A program made the position numbers and the translations under genes. 43,593 nucleotides of DNA, taken from positions 1 to 43,593 of the forward strand of contig JAGMEA010000005.1 of assembly GCA_023128415.1 (NCBI GenBank), written 5' to 3'. The notes under the pieces were generated by a model that was not told the DNA's origin, searched no databases, and saw nothing but the letters and a program-made list of their open reading frames with translations. Each line of letters starts with the position of its first letter. Position 1 is the first letter of the stretch. Shown in pieces: positions 1 through 9,031 of this stretch. The DNA is from Candidatus Babeliales bacterium (GTDB lineage Bacteria > Babelota > Babeliae > Babelales > UBA12411).

Positions 1-81
1 CATCAAGGCATATTTCAATCTCCAGTAGACAGAGATGCTGGGGAGGGGCTACTGGCGAGCCCGAAGAGAATAGAGGCATAA
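1..81 (+). pseudogene. Possible 3' end of a TnpB/OrfB-like (IS200/IS605) gene, truncated by the window edge
   Basis: Frame 1 is open from base 1 (HQGIFQSPVDRDAGEGLLASPKRIEA*) with TAA at 79-81. It is followed directly by an IS200/IS605-like right-end palindrome. Too short to confirm. Confidence 0.35.
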
Positions 82-99
82 AAGAGCCCAAACTCAGAA

Positions 100-130
100 C
101 CCCTTGGCTTTAGCCTTGGGTGTATGTCAG
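100..130 (+). mobile_element. Probable right end (RE) of an IS200/IS605-family element
   Basis: CCCCTTGGCTTTAGCCTTGGGTGTATGTCAG resembles the subterminal hairpin plus 'GTCA' cleavage-type end seen in this family (pattern CCC..GGCTTTAGCC..GGG..GGATGTCA). Stem CCC-TT-GGC / GCC-TT-GGG around TTTA. Confidence 0.5.
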
Positions 131-152
131 TTAAAGTCGAAGAGGTATAGAT

Positions 153-1322
153 TTGAAAGTTTCTATTGCAACAGGTGGCCGATTTTACGCATTTCATCTT
201 GCTAGTTATTTAGCCAAGAAAGGTTTATTACAACATTTGTTTACAGGATCTTATAGTAAAAATGATGAAAAAGAGATCCCCAAGGCTTTGGTTAAGAATA
301 ATAAGCTCTTTGGGCTTTTAGATATAGCCTATGATAAGTTTAGGTTGTCACATGTGATTTCTCCTTCTCCGTGGTATGTTTTTAAGGACGGTTTATTTGA
401 TGAATGGGTAAAACGACTATTATTAAAAGAAAGAGATAAGCCAGACATTTTTGTCGGTTGGTCTAATTATTGTTTGAAAAGTTTAGCTGTAGCTCGGAAA
501 AAGGGTGCCAAAATCATAGTTGAATCGGCATCATCTCATATTCTATACAAAGATAAACTTTTACGTGATGAGTACGAAAAATATAATATTTCTTTAACAC
601 CAATATCAAAGAAAAATTCTGATAAAATGCTAAAAGAATATGACCAGGCAGATTATATAATAGTTCCTTCTAAATTTGTTTTTCGTAGCTTTATTGGAGA
701 AGGTATTCCCGAGGAGAAAATGCTTAGGATTCCGACAGGTTGTGGAGTAAATTTAGATAAATTTTTAACTGTGAGAAATGAAAAGCCGTCTAAGTTTAGA
801 GTTATTTTTGTTGGACTCGTTGGTTTGAGAAAGGGAGTTCATTATTTATTAGATGCTTGGAAAAAGCTTAATTTACCTAAGGATAAAGCAGAGCTTTTAA
901 TTGTAGGGGGCATAGAAAAAAACTTTTTAAAAATTTTGAAAGAATCGACCATTACCCCAAATATTAAATTTTATGGGGGGATATCGCAAGAATATTTAAA
1001 GGAATTGTATAAAACATCCTCTGTTTTTATTTTGCCTTCTATTGAGGAGGGACTAGCCCTTGTTCAGGCTGAAGCAATGGCTACCGGGTTGCCAATAATA
1101 GGCACAACTAATAGTGGTTGTGAAGAATTAATCAATAATGGACAAGAAGGATTTATTTTATCTATACGAAGCGTTGATTCTATTGTTGAGAAGATCGAGT
1201 GGTGTTATATGAATCAGGATTTATGCTTTGAGATGGGTAAGAGGGCGCAGGAGCAAGTGAAGATGTTTACGTGGGAACGATTTGGAGATAAAGTGGTAGA
1301 ACTTTATAGTAGAACGTTATAG
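153..1322 (+). CDS. Glycosyltransferase family 4
   Basis: TTG start with AGAGG upstream. Typical GT4 C-terminal motif 'FILPSIEEGLALVQAEAMATGLPIIGTTNSGCEELI'. Confidence 0.85.
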   Translation: MKVSIATGGRFYAFHLASYLAKKGLLQHLFTGSYSKNDEKEIPKALVKNNKLFGLLDIAYDKFRLSHVISPSPWYVFKDGLFDEWVKRLLLKERDKPDIFVGWSNYCLKSLAVARKKGAKIIVESASSHILYKDKLLRDEYEKYNISLTPISKKNSDKMLKEYDQADYIIVPSKFVFRSFIGEGIPEEKMLRIPTGCGVNLDKFLTVRNEKPSKFRVIFVGLVGLRKGVHYLLDAWKKLNLPKDKAELLIVGGIEKNFLKILKESTITPNIKFYGGISQEYLKELYKTSSVFILPSIEEGLALVQAEAMATGLPIIGTTNSGCEELINNGQEGFILSIRSVDSIVEKIEWCYMNQDLCFEMGKRAQEQVKMFTWERFGDKVVELYSRTL

Positions 1323-1355
1323 AATAGAAAAACATTATAAATTGAGGAGAGGGTA

Positions 1356-1541
1356 GTGGTTTTTTTCATAATTTTTTTAGCCTTATTGACTTTTAATAGT
1401 AACCTCAATGCTTATATAGACCCTGGTTCTGGAAGTTTGATTTTACAAATGATGATTGCGGGATTTGCTGCATCATTATATTTTATTAAAGTTTTTTGGA
1501 GTAATATTAAAGCATTTACAAAATCTATTTTTAAAAGGTAA
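1356..1541 (+). CDS. Small membrane protein with YIDPGSGS motif, uncharacterised
   Basis: GTG start after GAGGAGAGGG. 61 aa: hydrophobic N-terminus, 'AYIDPGSGSLILQMMIAGF' and a second hydrophobic segment ending 'KSIFKR'. Confidence 0.7.
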   Translation: MVFFIIFLALLTFNSNLNAYIDPGSGSLILQMMIAGFAASLYFIKVFWSNIKAFTKSIFKR

Positions 1542-1615
1542 AAATTTTAAATTTGTATCTTTTTGTATAGTTATTAACAAGTAAATTTATATTTTGTTAG
1601 TGGGTTTTTTATCTA

Positions 1616-2317
1616 ATGAACAAAAAGAAATGTTTGGCGATTATTCCAGCTCGTGGAGGAAGTAAAAGGATACCAAGAAAGAATATTAAACCCTTTTTTG
1701 GTAAACCAATCATAAAATATTCTATAGATGCTGCATTGGAATCAAATTGTTTTGATGAAGTCATGGTGTCTACTGAAGACAAAGAAATTGCTTCACTAGC
1801 CAGTTCTTTAGGAGCCAAGATTCCCTTTTTTAGATCATTAAGAACAGCAGATGGAAACATTATGTTTGTTGATGTTGTAAAAGAGGTTTTAGAAGACTAT
1901 GAGAAACTAGGTAGTTCTTTTGATTATTTTTGCTGCATATTAGCTACAGCGCCATTTGTAACACCGGAATTATTGCAAAAAGGTTTTAAAAAATTATTAG
2001 ATTCAAAGGCAAGCTCGCTTATTCCGATAATAGCAGCTAATCATCCAATGCATCAATCCCTTGAATTAAAAGACGGTCGAGCTGTTCCTTTGTGGCCGGA
2101 TTGTCTACAAGAAAGATCTCAAGATCTATTAAAGGTCTATTTTAATAGTGGTTTATTTTTATGGGTTAGTATTCCAGCTTTTAAAAAGCAAGAACTGTTG
2201 ATAACCGATAATTGTGCTACCATTATAGTTCCTGAATTGGAAGCGCAGGATATAGATACCGAAGAGGACTGGATTTTAGCTGAACTAAAATATAAAAGAC
2301 TTAAGTTTAGTTCTTAA
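1616..2317 (+). CDS. neuA: Acylneuraminate/pseudaminate cytidylyltransferase (copy 1)
   Basis: N-terminal 'AIIPARGGSKRIPRKNIKPFFGKPII' and C-terminal 'ELEAQDIDTEEDW', typical of CMP-nonulosonate synthetases. Confidence 0.85.
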   Translation: MNKKKCLAIIPARGGSKRIPRKNIKPFFGKPIIKYSIDAALESNCFDEVMVSTEDKEIASLASSLGAKIPFFRSLRTADGNIMFVDVVKEVLEDYEKLGSSFDYFCCILATAPFVTPELLQKGFKKLLDSKASSLIPIIAANHPMHQSLELKDGRAVPLWPDCLQERSQDLLKVYFNSGLFLWVSIPAFKKQELLITDNCATIIVPELEAQDIDTEEDWILAELKYKRLKFSS

Positions 2318-2349
2318 AAAAATTATGTGTTAAGGAGAGGACTGTATTT

Positions 2350-3357
2350 GTGTTTAATTATAAATCAGTTTTAGTTACAGGTGGAACGGGTTCTTTTGGG
2401 AAAAAATTTATCGCAACTATTTTAAAGGATTATCCTAGTTTAGAAAAAGTTATAGTTTTTTCGCGTGATGAATTTAAACAGTTTACTATGTCCAATATGC
2501 CTGAATTTAGAAATCAAAATAAATTAAGGTTTTTTATTGGAGATGTTAGAGATAAAGAGCGTTTATATCGGGCTTTTGATGGCATTGATGTAGTAATTCA
2601 TGCTGCTGCTCTTAAACAAGTACCATCTTGTGAATATAATCCATTTGAAGCCATTAAAACTAATATTTTAGGGGCTCAAAATGTTATTGATGCTGCTATA
2701 GATAGAGATGTAAAACGAGTTATTGCCTTAAGTACAGACAAAGCTTGCGCACCAATTAATTTATATGGGGCAACAAAATTATGCGCAGATAAGTTATTTA
2801 TAGCAGGTAATGTTTATTCGGGTTGGAGAAAAACACGGTTTTCTGTTGTTAGGTATGGCAATGTAGTTGGTAGTAGGGGCTCGGTTATTCCTTATTTTAA
2901 GGAACTTATTGGCAAGGGTGTTAAAGAATTGCCGATAACGGACTATCGGATGACCCGCTTTTGGTTAAAACTAGAGGATGCTGTCAAAATGGTTTTGCGG
3001 GGTCTGGAGCTTATGCAAGAGGGTGAAATTTTTGTAAAAAAAGTTCCGTCTATGAAAATTGTTGAACTTGCTAAAATTATGGCCCCATCTTTAAAAATTA
3101 AAGAAGTTGGTATAAGACCTGGTGAAAAATTGCATGAATTATTAATTTCCAGGGAAGATGCTCAACATACTATTGATTGCGGTGATTATTATGTTATCCA
3201 ACCTATGCAGCAGATTTTAGGTGATCAGAAAAAATTTATTCCGGCAAGATTGTTGGATCAAAATTTTGAATATAGTAGTGGAAACAATCATGAATGGTTA
3301 ACAGAAGAGCAAATGTTAAACATGATTCAAGATTTGGAGAATGATTCATATGTATAG
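2350..3357 (+). CDS. pseB: PseB/FlaA1-type UDP-GlcNAc 4,6-dehydratase (SDR)
   Basis: 'VTGGTGSFGKKF', 'VFSRDEFKQ', 'AALKQVPSCEYNPFEAIKTNILGAQNV', 'LSTDKACAPINLYGATK'. GTG start. Confidence 0.85.
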   Translation: MFNYKSVLVTGGTGSFGKKFIATILKDYPSLEKVIVFSRDEFKQFTMSNMPEFRNQNKLRFFIGDVRDKERLYRAFDGIDVVIHAAALKQVPSCEYNPFEAIKTNILGAQNVIDAAIDRDVKRVIALSTDKACAPINLYGATKLCADKLFIAGNVYSGWRKTRFSVVRYGNVVGSRGSVIPYFKELIGKGVKELPITDYRMTRFWLKLEDAVKMVLRGLELMQEGEIFVKKVPSMKIVELAKIMAPSLKIKEVGIRPGEKLHELLISREDAQHTIDCGDYYVIQPMQQILGDQKKFIPARLLDQNFEYSSGNNHEWLTEEQMLNMIQDLENDSYV

Positions 3358-4147
3358 AATAGGATTAAAAGTTTGGTCTATTAATAAAAACTATATAAAA
3401 GATGCTGTTTCTTTATATAAAGAAGGAGTTTATGACTACATAGAGCTATTTTCTGTTCCGGGATCCTATGAAATGTGCATTGATTGGTGGAAGGATTTAG
3501 ATATTCCTTATGTGATTCATGCACCACATTCAGGTTGTAATATGAACTTTGCCAAAAAAGAATTTTTGGATAGCAATTTAAAAATGGCATTTGAAGCATT
3601 AAAGTATGCAGACACTTTAAAAGCTGAAATTGTTATTTTCCATCCAGGTGTTGAGGGTGATATAAAAGAGACAGCTTTTCAGATCAATAAAATTAATGAT
3701 TCTAGAATGACTATTGAAAACAAGCCTTATTATGCATTACATGATAATCTCATTAATAATGGATATTCTCCAGAAGATATAAAATTTCTAAAGGAATCAT
3801 GTAACATTGGTTTTTGTTTAGATATTCCCCATGCCATTTATTCGGCCAATTCTCAGAAGATTGATAGGTTAAGTTATCTAGAAAAATTTATTAAATTAAA
3901 TCCTATAATTTTTCATATATATGATGGTGATTATTTTGGTGTTTATGATTATCATAAAAAATTCGGTGAAGGATCATTCAGCTTTGGGGAGATTTTTAAG
4001 ATTTTGCCTTTGAATCGACCTATTTCTATAGAGACACCAAAAAAATCTAAAGAAAATTTGGAAGATTTTAAACAAGATGCTTACTTCTTAAAAGGGCTTT
4101 TTTCTTCTGCGGAGGAGATACCTGAAAAATGGACAGAAAAAATATAG
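3350..4147 (+). CDS. Xylose isomerase-like TIM-barrel (sugar phosphate isomerase/epimerase)
   Basis: Starts inside the end of the upstream ORF. 'VIHAPHSGCNMNFAKKE', 'IVIFHPG', 'MTIENKPY', 'CLDIPHAIYSAN', 'ISIETPKKSKENLEDFKQD' fit AP-endonuclease family 2 TIM barrels. Confidence 0.65.
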   Translation: MYRIGLKVWSINKNYIKDAVSLYKEGVYDYIELFSVPGSYEMCIDWWKDLDIPYVIHAPHSGCNMNFAKKEFLDSNLKMAFEALKYADTLKAEIVIFHPGVEGDIKETAFQINKINDSRMTIENKPYYALHDNLINNGYSPEDIKFLKESCNIGFCLDIPHAIYSANSQKIDRLSYLEKFIKLNPIIFHIYDGDYFGVYDYHKKFGEGSFSFGEIFKILPLNRPISIETPKKSKENLEDFKQDAYFLKGLFSSAEEIPEKWTEKI

Positions 4148-4836
4148 TTATAGCTACAATAAAATCTTGGAATATTGCTTTAGCACAGGAGTTTAAAGAG
4201 CAATATAAAAATGATTATAATGTTTTTATAATAACTGATAAATCAGAGCTAACGTATGATTTATTAGGAGAAATTAAGCCTGTCTATGTATTCTTTCCAC
4301 ATTGGTCTTGGATAATATCCTCAGATATATGTGAAAATTTTGAATGTATTGTTTTTCATCCTACTGATTTGCCTTATGGTCGTGGTGGTAGTCCAATACA
4401 AAATTTAATTGTAAATAAGCAATATGAAACGAAGGTCTCAGTTATCAAAGCAGACAAGGGGATAGATTCTGGTTTAATTTACTTTAAAGAACCATTTTAT
4501 CTCGGAACAGGAAATGTTGAAGAGTTACTAAAAATGTATGCCCGAACTATATTTTATAAATTAATTCCAAAGTTTTTAGCTGAAAAGCCAATTCCTATCG
4601 AGCAAAGTGGAGAGGTTGTAAAATTTGTAAGAAGAAAACCTAGTGAAAGCAGGATTTCTGAAGAGAGGCTTATAAATTTAAACGATTTTTATGACCATAT
4701 TCGAATGCTAGATGGGGAAGGCTATCCAAAAGCTTTTATACAATTAGGTAATTTTAAAATTTTATTTTCTGGTGTTCATAAAAGCAGTGGAGAACTTAAG
4801 GGCATTTTTGAAATTAAAGAAGAAAAGTTAGGTTAA
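4129..4836 (+). CDS. Formyltransferase-fold protein (sugar N-formyltransferase-like)
   Basis: 'VFHPTDLPYGRGGSPIQNLI' matches the formyltransferase HxSxLPxxxG region, and 'ADKGIDSGLIY' the Asp loop. Confidence 0.75.
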   Translation: MDRKNIVIATIKSWNIALAQEFKEQYKNDYNVFIITDKSELTYDLLGEIKPVYVFFPHWSWIISSDICENFECIVFHPTDLPYGRGGSPIQNLIVNKQYETKVSVIKADKGIDSGLIYFKEPFYLGTGNVEELLKMYARTIFYKLIPKFLAEKPIPIEQSGEVVKFVRRKPSESRISEERLINLNDFYDHIRMLDGEGYPKAFIQLGNFKILFSGVHKSSGELKGIFEIKEEKLG

Positions 4837-6275
4837 TATAATCCTTCAGAGATTTGTTGCTTTGGTTTAGGCATCATTTTAGTCTGCATTTTATATGCTT
4901 TGATTATGTTATCAATCAACATTGCTATAGTTAAAGGTCCAACGCCTCCTGGTATGGGAGTGATATAAGACACCTTTTTTATTACACGATCAAAGTCGAC
5001 ATCACCAACTGTTTTATCATTTAGTTTTGCTGTTCCAGCGTCAATAACAATAGTTCCTTTTTTAATATGCTTTTCGGTTATAAGGTGGGGTACTCCAGTA
5101 GCACTAATTAAAATATCAGCTTGTAACGTTTTTGCTCTTATATTTGGAGTGTCAAGTGTGCATACAGTAAATGGTAGTTGTAAATTTTGTAACATTTGAG
5201 CTAGCGGTTGCCCGACAAGAAAACCATGTCCAACTAATACAATTTTTTTATTTTTTAAACTTATATTGTAATGTTTTAATATTGTTAAAATGCCCTGCGG
5301 AGTGCAGCATGGGAAATATTCATAGTTTTGAATTAATTGATTTCTAGAAAAATCTGTTAGGCAATCAACGTCTTTTGCTGGAGTAATAGTATTTATTATA
5401 TATTTGGTATTTAATTGTTTAGGTAGTGGTAACTGAATGAGAATTCCTGTAACGGTTTTATTTTTGTTTAATTCTTTTACTATTTTTATAATGGTAGATT
5501 CAGTTATGTTTTCTGGAAATTTTATTAATTCAAAATCAATTCCTGTATTTTGGCATATTTTAATTTTTTTTCTCACGTATATTTGAGATGCCGGATCCTC
5601 TCCGACTAGTATTACAGCAAGTTTGGCGTGAATATTTTCTTTTTTAATTTGAATTTTTTTTGTATTTAAAAAAAATTCTGATAATAATGCGCCATTTAAA
5701 ATTTTATCTTTATAAATCCTTTTTTTTGTTTTTAAAATTTCACCCTCAGTAACTATCCAATGAATAGACTGATCATGTTTTTCTGTAGGTATTTTTGATA
5801 AGATCTGTTCTTCGTATGCTAGGCAAATAGTTTCTAAAGAGTGATTCAGGCTTAAAAATTTATCATAAAAACTTCCGCCCCTACCGAGCCTATTCCCAGA
5901 TTTATCAACCCCAATACATGGTATAATTAAAAGATCAAGAGTTAGGGCGTTTTTTAAAGGACAAGTTGGTTTTGGCTCCCTAATGCCATATTCACCTATT
6001 GTTGTTTCGTTTAAATTTTTTATTTGTCTAAAAATGAGAGAAGTTTTAGTTGTTTTGGGAAGGCAAATTTCTTTGCCTAGGCTTAATAGCTTTTGAATAA
6101 GCTTATGAGTTTTTACTTCGTGATCTTTTGAGTAATAAAGTCCGATTCTCTTTGCTTCTTTAATTTGTTTTAATGATAACAAATTTTCAATTACATGCTG
6201 TGATTTTACTTCTAGAGCTTTATTTGTTAATAATTGTATTTTATTTTTTATTGATTTTCTTAAAGTATTTTTCAT
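4833..6275 (-). CDS. folD: Fusion: N-terminal 5-formyltetrahydrofolate cyclo-ligase (MTHFS) and C-terminal FolD methylene-THF dehydrogenase/cyclohydrolase
   Basis: N-terminal half 'RLGRGGSFYDKFL...CLAYEEQIL' (MTHFS). C-terminal half 'VGEDPASQIYVRKK', 'GILIQLPLPKQLN', 'PAKDVDCLTD', 'PCCTPQGI', 'TPIPGGVGPLTIAMLIDNII' (FolD). Confidence 0.9.
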   Translation of the reverse strand: MKNTLRKSIKNKIQLLTNKALEVKSQHVIENLLSLKQIKEAKRIGLYYSKDHEVKTHKLIQKLLSLGKEICLPKTTKTSLIFRQIKNLNETTIGEYGIREPKPTCPLKNALTLDLLIIPCIGVDKSGNRLGRGGSFYDKFLSLNHSLETICLAYEEQILSKIPTEKHDQSIHWIVTEGEILKTKKRIYKDKILNGALLSEFFLNTKKIQIKKENIHAKLAVILVGEDPASQIYVRKKIKICQNTGIDFELIKFPENITESTIIKIVKELNKNKTVTGILIQLPLPKQLNTKYIINTITPAKDVDCLTDFSRNQLIQNYEYFPCCTPQGILTILKHYNISLKNKKIVLVGHGFLVGQPLAQMLQNLQLPFTVCTLDTPNIRAKTLQADILISATGVPHLITEKHIKKGTIVIDAGTAKLNDKTVGDVDFDRVIKKVSYITPIPGGVGPLTIAMLIDNIIKAYKMQTKMMPKPKQQISEGLY

Positions 6276-6366
6276 TTTCTTTGCTTGTCGGAAAGTATTT
6301 ATTTTTTTATAGTTTATATCATCTAAAAAGTGTGAATAGATTTATGGTAATATTTTAGGTAACTAA

Positions 6367-7059
6367 ATGACTAAAACTAAAAAAATTGGTATAATTGCTG
6401 CGCATCCTGATGATGAGATTTTAGGTTGCGGGGGAGCAGTTGCAAAACACGTTAAAAATGGAGATGAAGTTCACGTTCTCATTGTGGCAGAAGGAATAAC
6501 TGCTAGAGATACCAAAAGAGATGTTGAAGCAAGAAAGGATGGTCTTGAGTTTCTAAGTAATTGTTCAAAAAGAGCAAACGAAATTTTGGGTGTTTCTTCT
6601 TTAACTATGAATAACTTTCCAGACAATAGAATGGATTCTATTGAGCGTTTAGATGTTATTAAATTGATAGAGAAATTTATTAAGAATATTTCACCCGAAG
6701 TTATTTATACTCATTTTGTTAATGACGTTAATATTGATCATCGTAGAGTTCATGATTCAGTAATTGCTGCTTGCAGACAGCTCCCTGGCAGTATTGTCAA
6801 AAGATTATTATTTTTTGAAATTGCTTCTAGTACTGAGTGGAGACCTCCATTAGGAGCAACTTTTTCACCTAATTGGTTTGTTGATGTGTCTGATACATTA
6901 TCAACAAAGTTAAAGGCATTAGAAGCATATAATTCTGAAATGCGAGATTTTCCACATCCAAGATCCCTAAAAGCATTGGAGTATTTGTCCAGATGGAGAG
7001 GTGCTACAATTGGAGTTGATGCAGCAGAAGCATTTGTTTTGGGTAGAAATGTAGAGTAG
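6367..7059 (+). CDS. PIG-L family deacetylase
   Basis: 'GIIAAHPDDEILGCGGAVAKH' zinc motif and 'NIDHRRVHDSVIAACR'. Confidence 0.9.
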   Translation: MTKTKKIGIIAAHPDDEILGCGGAVAKHVKNGDEVHVLIVAEGITARDTKRDVEARKDGLEFLSNCSKRANEILGVSSLTMNNFPDNRMDSIERLDVIKLIEKFIKNISPEVIYTHFVNDVNIDHRRVHDSVIAACRQLPGSIVKRLLFFEIASSTEWRPPLGATFSPNWFVDVSDTLSTKLKALEAYNSEMRDFPHPRSLKALEYLSRWRGATIGVDAAEAFVLGRNVE

Positions 7060-7941
7060 GTGAGTTTCGTGAAGGTACTGATTATTGGGTCTTCTGGAAT
7101 GTTAGGAAAGGCTCTTGTTAGAGAAGCCAAATTTCGCACCTTCGAGTGTTTTGGCGTAGATCTAGAAGATGCTGATTACAATATAAATATTACTAGTTAT
7201 CTTAAGCTAAAAGAATTAATAAGTTATCTACAACCGAATCTTATTATTAATACCGTAGCAATTGTTAATTTATTGGAATGTGAAAATAATCCGGAAAAGG
7301 CATATAATGTTAATGCTAAACCGGCTAAATTTTTAGCTGATTTAAGTCGATCTACAAATGCGTATTTTATACATATATCGACAGATCATTTTTACTCGGG
7401 AGACAAGGGTTCTTTACATAAAGAGGAAAACAGAATTTCCCTATTTAATGAATATGCCAAAACGAAGTATGTGGCTGAAGAATATGCATTGTCTAATCCT
7501 TCAGCCTTAATTGTTCGGACAAATATTATTGGCTTTCGTTATAAAGAGAATAAAACCTTTTTGGAGTGGGTTTTAGATTCTTTAGAAAATAAAAAACACA
7601 TGATTTTATTTGAAGATTTTTATACTTCTAGTATAGATGTTAAGCAATTTTCAAAAGCATTATTTGATTTAATAGATAAACGTCCTAAGGGTGTTTTGAA
7701 TTTGGCTAGTTCTGAAGTATTTAGTAAGAAGAGATTTATACAGTCCCTAGCAAGTGTGGTTGGATATGACTTGTCAAATACATCAACCGGGAGTATATTT
7801 TCTTTAAATGATGGAATTATAAGAGCCGAAAGTTTGGGCTTAGATGTTTCAATTGCAGAAAGGTTACTGGAATATAAATTGCCTAATTTAGATCAGGTTA
7901 TCCAAAGTATTGTTTCAGAATTTAATGAAAGGATTTTGTGA
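7060..7941 (+). CDS. RmlD-like SDR sugar reductase
   Basis: 'VLIIGSSGMLGKALV', 'HISTDHFYSGDKG', 'YAKTKYVAE' (YxxxK). GTG start, alternative GTG at 7069. Confidence 0.8.
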   Translation: MSFVKVLIIGSSGMLGKALVREAKFRTFECFGVDLEDADYNINITSYLKLKELISYLQPNLIINTVAIVNLLECENNPEKAYNVNAKPAKFLADLSRSTNAYFIHISTDHFYSGDKGSLHKEENRISLFNEYAKTKYVAEEYALSNPSALIVRTNIIGFRYKENKTFLEWVLDSLENKKHMILFEDFYTSSIDVKQFSKALFDLIDKRPKGVLNLASSEVFSKKRFIQSLASVVGYDLSNTSTGSIFSLNDGIIRAESLGLDVSIAERLLEYKLPNLDQVIQSIVSEFNERIL

Positions 7942-9011
7942 AGTATTCAACATCTTTTTTACTTAACGGACGAGAAATTTCAATAGATTCACCAACCTAT
8001 TTTATTGCTGATATTGCGTCTAATCATGATGGAGACTTAAATAAGGCGAAAGATCTCATTTGGTTGGCTAAAGAATCTGGAGCAGATGCTGCAAAATTTC
8101 AGCACTTTAAAGCAGAAACATTTGTTAGTGAAGTTGGATCTCAAAATTTAGGTAAAAAATTAAGTCACCAATCAAAATGGAAAAAATCAATATTTGAAGT
8201 CCATAAAGATGCCGAATGTAAAAGAGAATGGAGTGAAGAACTTTATAAAACTGCTAAAGAAGCAAATATAGATTTTTTTACAACTCCTTATGACTATGAA
8301 GCAATTGAATTATTAGATCCTTATATTTGTGCATATAAAATTGGATCTGGTGACATTAATTGGATTGATTTTATTCAAGCAATGGCAAAAAAAAATAAAC
8401 CAATATTTTTAGCCACAGGTGCTTCAATTATAGAAGAAGTAGAAAGAGCTGTAGAAGCCCTTCTTAAATGTAACGATAAACTTGTGCTTATGCAGTGTAA
8501 TACTAATTATACCGGCAGCTTGGATAACTTTAAGCATATAAATCTTCGTGTTTTACAGACATATGCATTAAGATTTCCCCAGATGATTTTAGGTTTGTCA
8601 GATCATACACCACATCATGCTACTGTTTTGGGAGCCATTGCTATGGGCGCTCGTGTAGTGGAGAAACATTTTACGAATGATAATGCACTTGAAGGGCCAG
8701 ATCATTTCTTTGCTATGAATCCTAAAAGCTGGAGGGAAATGATTGATAGAAGTAGAGAGTTGGAAGCTGCTTTAGGTGATGGTATTAAGCGTATAGAGCA
8801 AAATGAAAAAGAACCCATTATTGTTCAAAGACGTTCAATTAGGCTTAATAAAGATATAGGATCTGGTCATTTTATATCTGAAAAAGATCTTATATGTTTA
8901 CGTCCAGCGCCAGAAAATTCAATTTCTCCTTCAGATTTAAATAAAGTTTTGGGTCGTTCTCTAAAAAAATCTAAAAAATCTGGGGAGCACATTACTTTGG
9001 ATGATTTTTAA
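7938..9011 (+). CDS. neuB: N-acetylneuraminate/pseudaminate synthase-like (NeuB/PseI family, SAF domain)
   Basis: 'FIADIASNHDGDLNKAKDLIWLAKESGADAAKFQHF', 'YKIGSGDINW', 'LSDHTPHHATVLGAIAMGARVVEKHFT', C-terminal SAF-like 'RRSIRLNKDIGSGHFISEKDL'. Confidence 0.93.
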   Translation: MKYSTSFLLNGREISIDSPTYFIADIASNHDGDLNKAKDLIWLAKESGADAAKFQHFKAETFVSEVGSQNLGKKLSHQSKWKKSIFEVHKDAECKREWSEELYKTAKEANIDFFTTPYDYEAIELLDPYICAYKIGSGDINWIDFIQAMAKKNKPIFLATGASIIEEVERAVEALLKCNDKLVLMQCNTNYTGSLDNFKHINLRVLQTYALRFPQMILGLSDHTPHHATVLGAIAMGARVVEKHFTNDNALEGPDHFFAMNPKSWREMIDRSRELEAALGDGIKRIEQNEKEPIIVQRRSIRLNKDIGSGHFISEKDLICLRPAPENSISPSDLNKVLGRSLKKSKKSGEHITLDDF

Positions 9012-9031
9012 CCAGGTGATTATCATTTATA

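Noticed and set aside
15-197. Minus-strand 60-aa ORF at the left edge
   Set aside because: Overlaps the IS-like palindrome and the start of the glycosyltransferase. No domain-like sequence.
6750-7139. 129-aa minus-strand ORF antisense to the PIG-L deacetylase and SDR genes
   Set aside because: Antisense to two convincing genes. Composition looks like the mirror of coding sequence, with no recognisable motif.
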